Below, piece by piece: positions 1 to 6,981 of a stretch of DNA of 64,000 bases (its first letter is position 1; each line of letters begins with the position of its first letter). Below the pieces are notes generated by a model. The model worked only from the letters and a program-made list of their open reading frames with translations, had not been told where the DNA came from and did no database searches. The stretch is from assembly GCF_003129925.1 (NCBI RefSeq), contig NZ_QFFN01000001.1, positions 1 to 64,000 of the forward strand. Direction: 5' to 3'. This DNA is from Bifidobacterium catulorum. Lineage in GTDB: Bacteria > Actinomycetota > Actinomycetes > Actinomycetales > Bifidobacteriaceae. Both the position numbers and the translations under genes were made by a program.

Positions 1-428
1 AGGACCGGTACCGTTCGCGCTCATTTCCGATGAGGCACCACTAACCATTACGCGCTCAAAAAACATGAGTCACGTCGATTGCAGATTTCTTTGTGTGTGT
101 ATGATATAATGAAAATGAAGGTTGGAGATGTTCGACCTAGAAAACCGAACATGATGCAGTGTTTGATTCATCGAACCCAATCTTCACAAGAAGATACGCC
201 GCCATGGCAAGATGCGGTACGAAGAGTCGCGACGGACCGAGGTCGTGGAAACGATGACCGCATCGTGACGGATGGCGTGGAGAAGATGACAGGGAAAGAG
301 AAAGACAGCCCGAAGTGAAAGCGGACGACGGTTCGCCCGCCCGACAATTGAAGAGGTGGCTATGGAAGACACCAAACATCGATGAGGCCCCGGGGCTTGC
401 AACACGGCTCCGGGGCCTCGTTTCATTG
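1..428. other. Intergenic region without a convincing gene
   Basis: No reading frame here has both a ribosome binding site and protein-like composition. There is a TATAAT hexamer at 105-110 and an imperfect TTGCAG at 79-84, but the spacing (20 bp) is too long for a good promoter. At 363-385 a well-spaced AGAGGTGG precedes an ATG that opens only a seven-codon frame (MEDTKHR), whose stop overlaps the hairpin at 384-419. It could be a leader peptide or a small transcript, but nothing visible proves expression. Confidence 0.5.
384..425. terminator. Hairpin terminator downstream of the CDF transporter gene
   Basis: Perfect 10-bp arms GAGGCCCCGG (384-393) and CCGGGGCCTC (410-419) are followed on the plus strand by GTTTCATTGTT. 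The hairpin sits 10 bp beyond the stop of the minus-strand transporter gene and can also end transcription arriving from the left. The U-tract is weak on both strands. Confidence 0.6.
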
Positions 429-1466
429 TTACGCGATGGCGTTCCCGTCGTGGTCGGGACGGTAGATGTCGGGCTCCACATAGATTTCGAAACGATACCA
501 AGGCAGGGCGGTACGCACGGCGTTCTCGATCTTATCGACCGTTTGCACGTCATAGTCGCGGTCGAGCTTCGAGGTCTGCACCTTGACACATAGCAGGATG
601 TCGTCCTCCGACATATGGATTGTCTGCATGTTGAGCAGGCGATCCACTCCCGGCGTGGAGGTGACGGCTTCGACGATCTTGGTGCGGGTCTCGGCGTCGA
701 CGGTCTCGCCGAGCAGCAACGAGCCGGACTTGGTGGCCAGAAGCACGGAGCCGACCATGAGCAACAGGCCGACCATGAGGCCACCGACCGCATCCCACAG
801 TTCGTCGCCGGTGATGATGCCGATGCCGATGCCGGTTCCGGCGAACGCCAGGCCGATGAGGGCGAGCGTATCCTCCATGATGACCGACGCGAGCTCGGCG
901 GACTTGGTGCGCCGCCAGAAACGCAGGAATCCGATGCGCTTTATACCGATGCGGTCCATGCGCTCGCGAGCCTCAAGAACGCTTTTGTGCAATCCCATGC
1001 CCTCGAAGCAGGCGCTGACCACGCAGACGGCCAACGCGACGGACAGCTCGAAGCGGTTGGCGGTGTGCGCGGCCGGGTTGGAAAGTACGAGCTGCATCTT
1101 CCTGACGGCCTCGGACGTGGAGTAGAAGCCGCCGACGAAGAACAGCAGGGTGGCGACGACGAACGAGGCAAGGTATTTCGCACGGTAGAGGCCGAACGGA
1201 TGATCGCCGTCGGTCTTATGGTGGGATGCCTTCTCACCGATGATGAGCACGATCTCATTCGAGCAGTCGGCCGCGGAATGCACGCTTTCCGACAGCATGG
1301 CGGAGGATCCGGTGAAGACGGCGGCCGCCACCTTGCAGACCGCCACCCCGATGTTCGCCGCCAATGCCGCCTTGACCGCGGCGCCCTTATGCTCGGGCTC
1401 CCGGGCGGCGACCACTTTCTTCGGCGTTATCGAATCGTTCGCTGTTCCACTGGCTGACTCGCTCAT
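429..1466 (-). CDS. Cation diffusion facilitator (CDF) family transporter
   Basis: Inner-membrane divalent-cation/proton antiporter of the CDF family, which usually exports Zn2+, Mn2+, Co2+ or Fe2+. Family hallmarks are visible: a SESVHSAADCSNE segment in an early membrane helix, carrying the His/Asp metal ligands, a DGDHPFG segment just after it, a further acidic pair (EDTLALIG) in a later helix, and a C-terminal cytoplasmic domain that starts near ETVDAETRTKIVEAV. The resemblance is closer to the ZnT9-like branch than to FieF, so the metal cannot be assigned. The frame is open to an ATG at 1502, but the ATG at 1466 has a better ribosome binding site (GAGGGAGAG, about 10 nt upstream). It gives 345 residues. 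Confidence 0.85.
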   Translation of the reverse strand: MSESASGTANDSITPKKVVAAREPEHKGAAVKAALAANIGVAVCKVAAAVFTGSSAMLSESVHSAADCSNEIVLIIGEKASHHKTDGDHPFGLYRAKYLASFVVATLLFFVGGFYSTSEAVRKMQLVLSNPAAHTANRFELSVALAVCVVSACFEGMGLHKSVLEARERMDRIGIKRIGFLRFWRRTKSAELASVIMEDTLALIGLAFAGTGIGIGIITGDELWDAVGGLMVGLLLMVGSVLLATKSGSLLLGETVDAETRTKIVEAVTSTPGVDRLLNMQTIHMSEDDILLCVKVQTSKLDRDYDVQTVDKIENAVRTALPWYRFEIYVEPDIYRPDHDGNAIA

Positions 1467-1617
1467 CAGCGGCTCACTCTCCCTCATCCATCGGTCGTTC
1501 ATCGGTTCCGTAGCCGAAACACACTATAGGCCGATGCGGGACCATGGGAACGGACCGTGTCGGAAAGCGGAGACGAAGGATGATGCGCCGGGGTGCCCTA
1601 ACGCCGCAGACGTTCCA

Positions 1618-3219
1618 TCACTCCTCGGCTACGAGGTCGAGATAGTCGTCGCTCCACAGATCCTCGTCCCCGTCGGGCATGAGCAGCACGCGTTCGGGGT
1701 TCAGCGCCTTGACGGCGCCCTCGTCGTGGGTGACGAGCACGATGGCGCCCTCGTATTTGGCGATAGCCTTGAGGATCTCCTCTCGGGAGGCGGGGTCGAG
1801 GTTGTTGGTGGGCTCGTCGAGCAGGAGCACATTGGCGCGGGAGGTGACGAGCGTGGCGAGCGCGAGCCGCGTCTTCTCGCCGCCGGAAAGCACATGAGTG
1901 GGTTTGAGCGCATCGTCGCCGGAGAAGAGGAACGAGCCGAGGATGCTGCGTGCCTGGGTGTCGTTGAGGTCGGGGGCGACGTGGGTGAGGTTCTCAAGGA
2001 CGGTGGCGTCGTTGTCGAGGGTGTCGTGCTCCTGTGCGAAGTAGCCGATCTTGGCGCCGTGACCGAAGACGACCTCGCCGGTGTCGGGCTTGTCGATGCC
2101 GGCGAGCAGCCGCAGCGTGGTGGTCTTGCCGGCTCCGTTGTAGCCGAGGATGACGACGCGGGAGCCTTTGTCGATGGCGAGGTTGACGCCCGCGAATACG
2201 ATGTTGGATCCGAATGCCTTGGAGATGTCCTTGGCCATGATGGGCGTGCGGCCGCAGGGTGCGGGCTCGGGGAATCGGATGTCCGCGACCTTCTCCTTCT
2301 TCTGTGCCTCGGACGTGTTCTCAAGAAGCTTCTCGGCGCGGCGCATCATGTTCTGGGCGGCGACGGCCTTCGTGGCCTTCGCGTGCAGGCGGATGCCCTG
2401 CTTCATGAGCCGTTCCGCCTTCTTCTCAGCGACCTCGCGTTCGCGGCGGCGGCGTTCCTCGTCAACGGCGCGCTGGTGCAGATAGGCCTTCCAGCCGAGG
2501 GAGTACATGTCGATCTGCCCGAGCTGCGCATCAAGATGCCATACCTTGTTGACGACCTCGTCGAGCAGTTCGGTGGAGTGGGAGATGACGAGGAAGCCCC
2601 CTTGGAACTTCTTGAGATATCCGCGCAGCCATTCGATGGAGTCGGCGTCAAGATGGTTGGTGGGCTCGTCGAGGATCATGGTGTCGGCGTCGGAGAACAG
2701 GATGCGCGCCAGCTCGATGCGGCGGCGCTGACCGCCGGAAAGGGTGCCGAGCTCACGCTTGAGCACCTCCTGGTCAAGGCCGAGGCTTTCGGCCATGACG
2801 ATGGCTTCGGACTGCACGGCGTAGCCGCCCGCGTTCTCGAAGTCCTGCTGCGCCTTGTCGTAGCGCTTCATGGCCTTTTCCATGATGTCGGGATCGGGGT
2901 TCGTCATATCCTTCTCCGCCTTGCGGATGCGGGTGAGGATGGTGTTGATGTCGCGGGCGCTCATGATGCGGTCCAACGCGGTCTGCTCCTGGTCACCGGT
3001 ATGCGTGTCCTGGGGCAGGTATCCGAGCTTGCCGCTGACACGCACCTTGCCGGCGGAGGGCAGCATGGTCCCGGTGATGACGCGGGTGAGCGTGGTCTTG
3101 CCGGCGCCGTTGCGGCCGACGAGACCGATGCGGTCGCCCTTCGCCACGTGGAAGTCCGTGGGGTTGAGCAGCGTGCGAGCGCCGATGCGGATTTCAAGCC
3201 CCTGAGCGTCAATTGCCAT
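1618..3219 (-). CDS. ABC-F family ATPase (ribosome-associated, duplicated ABC domains)
   Basis: Soluble protein with two ABC nucleotide-binding domains and no membrane segment, so it belongs to the ABC-F family, which acts at the ribosomal E site in translation control or antibiotic protection. The first domain has Walker A GRNGAGKT (35-42), signature LSGGQ (160-164) and DEPTNHLD (184-191). A charged, Arg/Lys-rich linker follows at about 240-300. The second domain has GYNGAGKT (359-366), LSGGE (444-448) and DEPTNNLD (468-475). All key residues are intact in a 533-residue protein of normal size. The ATG is preceded by AGGTGA. It is not obviously EttA, and the subfamily cannot be decided by eye. 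Confidence 0.9.
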   Translation of the reverse strand: MAIDAQGLEIRIGARTLLNPTDFHVAKGDRIGLVGRNGAGKTTLTRVITGTMLPSAGKVRVSGKLGYLPQDTHTGDQEQTALDRIMSARDINTILTRIRKAEKDMTNPDPDIMEKAMKRYDKAQQDFENAGGYAVQSEAIVMAESLGLDQEVLKRELGTLSGGQRRRIELARILFSDADTMILDEPTNHLDADSIEWLRGYLKKFQGGFLVISHSTELLDEVVNKVWHLDAQLGQIDMYSLGWKAYLHQRAVDEERRRREREVAEKKAERLMKQGIRLHAKATKAVAAQNMMRRAEKLLENTSEAQKKEKVADIRFPEPAPCGRTPIMAKDISKAFGSNIVFAGVNLAIDKGSRVVILGYNGAGKTTTLRLLAGIDKPDTGEVVFGHGAKIGYFAQEHDTLDNDATVLENLTHVAPDLNDTQARSILGSFLFSGDDALKPTHVLSGGEKTRLALATLVTSRANVLLLDEPTNNLDPASREEILKAIAKYEGAIVLVTHDEGAVKALNPERVLLMPDGDEDLWSDDYLDLVAEE

Positions 3220-3397
3220 GGTTCACCTGCCGATTCATGTGTCGAATCACGTTCCTGCGTAAAGTCCAACCGACCATGATACCGAACGGTGTGCCAAAGC
3301 GATGGATGACGCAATCCCCGACCGTCGCGACGCCTCCGGATCCCGGCCTGAGGGATAATGGAGACGTCGCAACGAATGTTGGAGGGGAAGGGGTGCG

Positions 3398-3721
3398 ATG
3401 ATCATCGCCGGACTGTTCATACTGCTCATCATCCTGTATATCGCCATGCTCGCCGTGATGACCATAGGACTGGTGGCGCTGGGTGCCGCCGCCGCATTGG
3501 CCGTGGGCGCTGGCATCGGACTCGGTGTCGCCTTCCTGCTCGCCGTCGAAGGCGCGGCATTGCTCGCATGGAGGGCATGGCGTCTGCACCGTCGCCAGCC
3601 CGTTCCCGTATGGAGCAAGGCGGTCGGCATCGGGGTCGCCGTCGTCGGGGGCGTATGGTTCGTCGTCGCATGCGCCCTGCTCATCCTGCTGGTGACGCAG
3701 ATGATCGGGCTGTTCGTCTGA
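3398..3721 (+). CDS. Small hydrophobic membrane protein of unknown function
   Basis: A 107-residue protein preceded by a strong ribosome binding site (GGAGGGGAAGGGG ending 4 nt before the ATG). Two or three long hydrophobic stretches rich in Ala, Val, Ile and Leu (about 1-55 and 72-107) flank a short basic segment (WRAWRLHRRQPVP) that should face the cytoplasm. It is transcribed divergently from the ABC-F gene. I recognise no domain and assign no function; the strong start and clean topology make it a believable real gene. Confidence 0.65.
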   Translation: MIIAGLFILLIILYIAMLAVMTIGLVALGAAAALAVGAGIGLGVAFLLAVEGAALLAWRAWRLHRRQPVPVWSKAVGIGVAVVGGVWFVVACALLILLVTQMIGLFV

Positions 3722-3728
3722 TGGGGGT

Positions 3729-3755
3729 CGTCATGACGTCTGACGCGTCATGACG
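3729..3755. repeat. Two copies of palindrome CGTCATGACG
   Basis: The 10-bp palindrome CGTCATGACG occurs at 3729-3738 and again at 3746-3755 in the short gap between the convergent small membrane protein and the HAD phosphatase gene. It may help end transcription by forming a hairpin, but there is no T-tract. Confidence 0.5.
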
Positions 3756-3766
3756 TCGGCTTCCGG

Positions 3767-4255
3767 TCACTTTGCGCACTGCAAGCCGTCGTTGCGTGCG
3801 ATGAGGTATTCGATGAACTCGCGTACGGCGCCGCGGCCGCCCTCATGGATGCAGACATGGTCGGCTATGTCGATGACTCCCCGTACGGCGTCGGCCGGGC
3901 ATCCGGCGACGCCGACGGCGCGCATCGCCTCCAGATCGTTGAGGTCGTCGCCGATATAGGCAGTCTCATCCGGGGCGAGTCCGCGTTCGCGCAGCAGACG
4001 GTTCAGCAACGGCAGCTTGTCGTGCACGCCCTGATGCAACGCCGTGATGCCCAGCTCCCGGGCGCGGCGTTCGAGGATGCGGGACCGGCGGCCGGTGATA
4101 ATCATCGGTTCGATGCCGGAATCGGGCAGCAGATGCTTGATGCCGTAGCCGTCCTTCGCGTCGAACGCCTTCAACGCCTCGCCGTCCGGTCCGATGAGGA
4201 TGCGCCCATCGGTCAGCGTGCCGTCGACATCCATGACCAGAAGTCGAATCATCAT
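3767..4255 (-). CDS. HAD-superfamily phosphatase, KdsC-like
   Basis: A 162-residue cap-less HAD phosphatase. It has motif I DVDGTLTDG (the two catalytic Asp are at 9 and 11 of MMIRLLVMDVDGT), motif II TGR (IITGRRS), a motif III lysine (HDKLPLL) and motif IV GDDLNDLEAM. Size and motif spacing match KdsC, the 3-deoxy-manno-octulosonate 8-phosphate phosphatase, and related small sugar-phosphate phosphatases. A Gram-positive bacterium makes no KDO, so a different sugar phosphate is the likely substrate. Its start overlaps the stop of the upstream MATE gene (ATGA), implying translational coupling. A second ATG immediately follows the first. Confidence 0.85.
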   Translation of the reverse strand: MMIRLLVMDVDGTLTDGRILIGPDGEALKAFDAKDGYGIKHLLPDSGIEPMIITGRRSRILERRARELGITALHQGVHDKLPLLNRLLRERGLAPDETAYIGDDLNDLEAMRAVGVAGCPADAVRGVIDIADHVCIHEGGRGAVREFIEYLIARNDGLQCAK

Positions 4256-5742
4256 GATTCCACCGCCCTGCCTTCGCCGTCCGGCCTCCCGGTGGCGTTC
4301 TCCTTCCTCCCGTGCGGGCCGTTCCTCAGCTCCGGGAGCATGACGGCGAACAGCACACCCGCCATGATCGCCGTGATCAGGTCGGCGATCGCCTGCGAGG
4401 CGATGACGCCCTGATAGCCGCCGACGCGGGACGCGACCGCCAGCACGGCGACCAGCACCACACCCTGACGGCTGATCGAGAGGATGAACGCGCCCATCGC
4501 CTTGCCCGTCGACTGGAACGTGCAGGTGGTGACCATGACGATTCCGACGCAGACGAGGCTGAGCAGCTGCACACGCAGCATCCCGGCACCGAGGTCGATG
4601 ATGTGGGGATCGCTGATGAAGAAGCCCATGAGCTCACGGTCGAAGACGCTGAGCAGCACGGTCATCGCAATGGCGAAGCAGCTCAGGAAAATGTATGAGA
4701 ACCGTAGTATGCCGGCAAGACGCCTCATGTTGCGTGCCCCGTAGTTGTACCCGATGAGCGCCTGTGCGCCGAACGCGAACCCGACGAACACGGAGACCGC
4801 GATGAGCACCACCTTCAGCGCGATGCCCATCGCCGCCACCGGGGCGTTGCCGTATCGGAGGAGATACAGATTCACCATGATGACGCCGAAGCTCTGCGTG
4901 AGGTTGGTGATGGCCGCGGGGATGCCGATGGCAAGGATGTCCTTGATCTCCAGCGCGGTGATGTCCAGCCGCCGGCGCCGCACGGGAACGGGACGTTCCA
5001 CGAACGCCTTGCCATAGTGTTTGGCCGCCGGATTCGCCGAGGCGTCGGAGGGACGCCGGAGCATGAGACGCGGGTCGATGGACAGGTTGCCGCTGCGTCG
5101 CAGCAGGAACCACACGAAGTAGGCGTCGGTGAACACGTTCGCCAGGACGGTCGCGAAAGCCGAGCCGGCGGCGCCCCAGCCGAACACGTGAATGAACAGC
5201 GGGTTGAGGATGATGTTGACCACGGTGCCGAGGATCTGCCCGATCATGGACGGTACGGCATGGCCCTCGGTGCGCAGCTGGTTGACCGGCGTCATGGAGA
5301 CGATAATCAGTGGCGAGCCGATGATGATCCATGTGTAGTAGGCCGAGGCGTGCTCCCATGTGCCGGCGTTGGCGCCGAGCAGGGAGAGTATGGGGGCCCG
5401 GAACACGAGCCCGGACACGAGGATCACGGCGCCGACCAGCAGGGATCCATAGAAGCAGAACACGCTGAGCCGCTTGCCGTCCGCATACCGGTGCTGTCCG
5501 AACAGACGGGAGATTACCGAGCTTCCGCCGAGGCCGAAGATGTCGCCGATGGCGATCATCACCATGAACACGGGAGCGGAAAGGGAGACGCCGGCCACCA
5601 TGTTCGCATTGCCGGTATGGGCGATGAAATAGGTGTCGACCATGTTGTACACCAGCGTGACGAGCATGCTCATCACCACCGGCATGGCGAGGCTGAAATA
5701 CGCTTTGGGAATCGGCGCCTTTTCGAAAAGTTCGTTGTCCAT
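4252..5742 (-). CDS. MATE family efflux transporter
   Basis: Polytopic membrane protein of the multidrug and toxic compound extrusion family, driven by Na+ or H+. The typical start region (IPKAYFSLAMPVVMSMLVTLVYNMVDTYF, about residues 9-37) is followed by about twelve hydrophobic segments in two homologous halves (second half from near ALEIKDILAIGIPAAI). The frame stays open to an ATG at 5913, but that start has no ribosome binding site and adds a non-homologous polar N-terminus. The ATG at 5742 follows AGGAGA (about 11 nt away) and gives a normal 496 residues. It overlaps the downstream HAD phosphatase gene by 4 bp, so the two form one transcript. Confidence 0.87.
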   Translation of the reverse strand: MDNELFEKAPIPKAYFSLAMPVVMSMLVTLVYNMVDTYFIAHTGNANMVAGVSLSAPVFMVMIAIGDIFGLGGSSVISRLFGQHRYADGKRLSVFCFYGSLLVGAVILVSGLVFRAPILSLLGANAGTWEHASAYYTWIIIGSPLIIVSMTPVNQLRTEGHAVPSMIGQILGTVVNIILNPLFIHVFGWGAAGSAFATVLANVFTDAYFVWFLLRRSGNLSIDPRLMLRRPSDASANPAAKHYGKAFVERPVPVRRRRLDITALEIKDILAIGIPAAITNLTQSFGVIMVNLYLLRYGNAPVAAMGIALKVVLIAVSVFVGFAFGAQALIGYNYGARNMRRLAGILRFSYIFLSCFAIAMTVLLSVFDRELMGFFISDPHIIDLGAGMLRVQLLSLVCVGIVMVTTCTFQSTGKAMGAFILSISRQGVVLVAVLAVASRVGGYQGVIASQAIADLITAIMAGVLFAVMLPELRNGPHGRKENATGRPDGEGRAVES

Positions 5743-5958
5743 TATGGGTATTGTCTCCTGCGCTTCTTCTTCGACAACGGGCCACACGTCCTGCCCATAC
5801 GTTCCGGCGCCTGCATCGCTGTGCTCTGTCGCTGCGCGGTTGCCTGTATCTCTTCCCCTGTAGTAAACCGCATATGGGTGGACATTCGGCCGCATGAAAA
5901 GTCGTCGGTTCATAGAACAGTTGGAAGTCGATATCCATCGACGAGGACGGAGGGGACG

Positions 5959-6330
5959 ATGATGCGCATCAGCGACGAGGATTTCGAGACGGCCATCGAG
6001 GAGGCGCTATCCTCGGTTCCCCCACGGTTCCATCGCGTGCTCGACAACATCGGCATCGCCATGGACGACGAGCCGAACGAACGCGAGCTGGCCGGCATGG
6101 ACGACGAATGCGGCGAGCTCCTTGGCCTGTACGAGGGAATACCGCTGCCGCAGCGCACGAACGAATACGGGGGAGTGATGCCCGACGTCATCACCATCTT
6201 CAAAGGACCCCACGAACGTGTCTGCGACACCCACGAGGAACTGGTCATGCAGATTCGCAAGACGGTGATGCATGAAATCGGCCATTATTTCGGCTTCGAT
6301 GACGACTACCTGCACGCGCACGGCTACTGA
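5959..6330 (+). CDS. Small zincin-like metallopeptidase family protein (DUF1025/PF06262 type)
   Basis: A 123-residue protein with the metal-binding helix HEIGHYFGFDD near its C-terminus (HExxH with a following Gly/Asp), and an upstream segment IPLPQRTNEYGGVMPDVITIFKGP typical of the small minimal-zincin family PF06262. Two consecutive ATG codons (5959 and 5962) follow GGACGGAGGGGACG. The family is structurally a gluzincin-like fold, but peptidase activity is unproven. It lies 49 nt before the acylphosphatase gene on the same strand. Confidence 0.85.
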   Translation: MMRISDEDFETAIEEALSSVPPRFHRVLDNIGIAMDDEPNERELAGMDDECGELLGLYEGIPLPQRTNEYGGVMPDVITIFKGPHERVCDTHEELVMQIRKTVMHEIGHYFGFDDDYLHAHGY

Positions 6331-6379
6331 CCGATCGCGCCGGACGCCGTTGTCCGAGACCGGGGATAGACAGGCGTAT

Positions 6380-6676
6380 GTGACGGAAACACAGCAGATA
6401 CGCGTGCGTGCCAGCATCTCCGGCACGGTGCAGGGGGTCGGATTCCGCTATTTCACGGTCACCGAGGCGAAACGCCTCGGCATGACCGGCTGGGTGCGCA
6501 ACAGAATGGACGGGACGGTGGAGACCGAGGCGCAGGGAACGGGCCCCGACGTCGGCCGGTTCGTCGCCCGGCTGCACGTCGGCCCCCGTTGGAGCATGGT
6601 CGAGCATGTCGCGGTCGACCATATCCCCGTCGTCTCCGGAGAACGGTCCTTCACCGTCAGGCGCGACCGGGAATGA
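6380..6676 (+). CDS. acyP: Acylphosphatase
   Basis: Hydrolyses acyl phosphates such as acetyl phosphate or carbamoyl phosphate in the cytoplasm. The acylphosphatase signature GTVQGVGFRYF contains the phosphate-binding Arg, and the catalytic Asn lies in GWVRNRMDGTVE. The likely start is the GTG at 6380, preceded by AGACAGG, which gives 98 residues, close to the family norm of 90-100. An in-frame TTG at 6350 is an alternative but adds non-homologous residues. Confidence 0.88.
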   Translation: MTETQQIRVRASISGTVQGVGFRYFTVTEAKRLGMTGWVRNRMDGTVETEAQGTGPDVGRFVARLHVGPRWSMVEHVAVDHIPVVSGERSFTVRRDRE

Positions 6677-6874
6677 TCAGCAGCATCCGGTCGACTGGTG
6701 CGTCTCGTTGAAATCGTCGCGCGCACGCCAGAACTCGCGCTCGCTCATGGGCGCGTGGCCGGGATGGTTGCGACGATGCCGTTCCACATACCGGTCATAG
6801 GCGTTCTCCCCGGTGAGGTCGCGCCAGAATGCGCGAAACTCGCGCCAAGTCGTGCGGATGGCTGCCATGTTCAT
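6677..6874 (-). CDS. YbdD/YjiX family small protein, CstA partner
   Basis: A 65-residue protein of the YbdD/YjiX (DUF466) family: MNMAAIRTTWREFRAFW, then a Trp/Tyr/Arg-rich core with GENAYDRYVERHRRNHPGH, SEREFWR, and a C-terminal CC. In many bacteria this gene directly follows cstA or btsT and is thought to assist the transporter. It has an AGGAGA ribosome binding site 9 nt before its ATG. It is separated from cstA by a strong hairpin at 6906-6951, so its dose may be set by read-through. Confidence 0.9.
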   Translation of the reverse strand: MNMAAIRTTWREFRAFWRDLTGENAYDRYVERHRRNHPGHAPMSEREFWRARDDFNETHQSTGCC

Positions 6875-6905
6875 GTCTGCATCTCCTGAAGCTGTTCTGA
6901 AAACC

Positions 6906-6951
6906 CATTATGGCCGCCGGATCGGAACCATGCCGTCCGGCGGCCATAATG
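6906..6951 (-). terminator. Strong hairpin between cstA and the ybdD-like gene
   Basis: Perfect 16-bp arms (6906-6921 and 6936-6951, core TGGCCGCCGG) with a 14-nt loop. Read on the minus strand, the stem is followed by GGGTTTTCAG, so it can act as a partial intrinsic terminator or a 3' mRNA stabiliser after cstA while letting some transcripts reach the ybdD-like gene. Confidence 0.7.
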
Positions 6952-6981
6952 CCATGTCAACGGTCCTGCGTCAGGCGTTTG

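Noticed and set aside
5017-5958. Long plus-strand reading frame running into the zincin gene
   Set aside because: It is the antisense of the MATE gene; only the part from ATG 5959 has a ribosome binding site and a recognisable protein.
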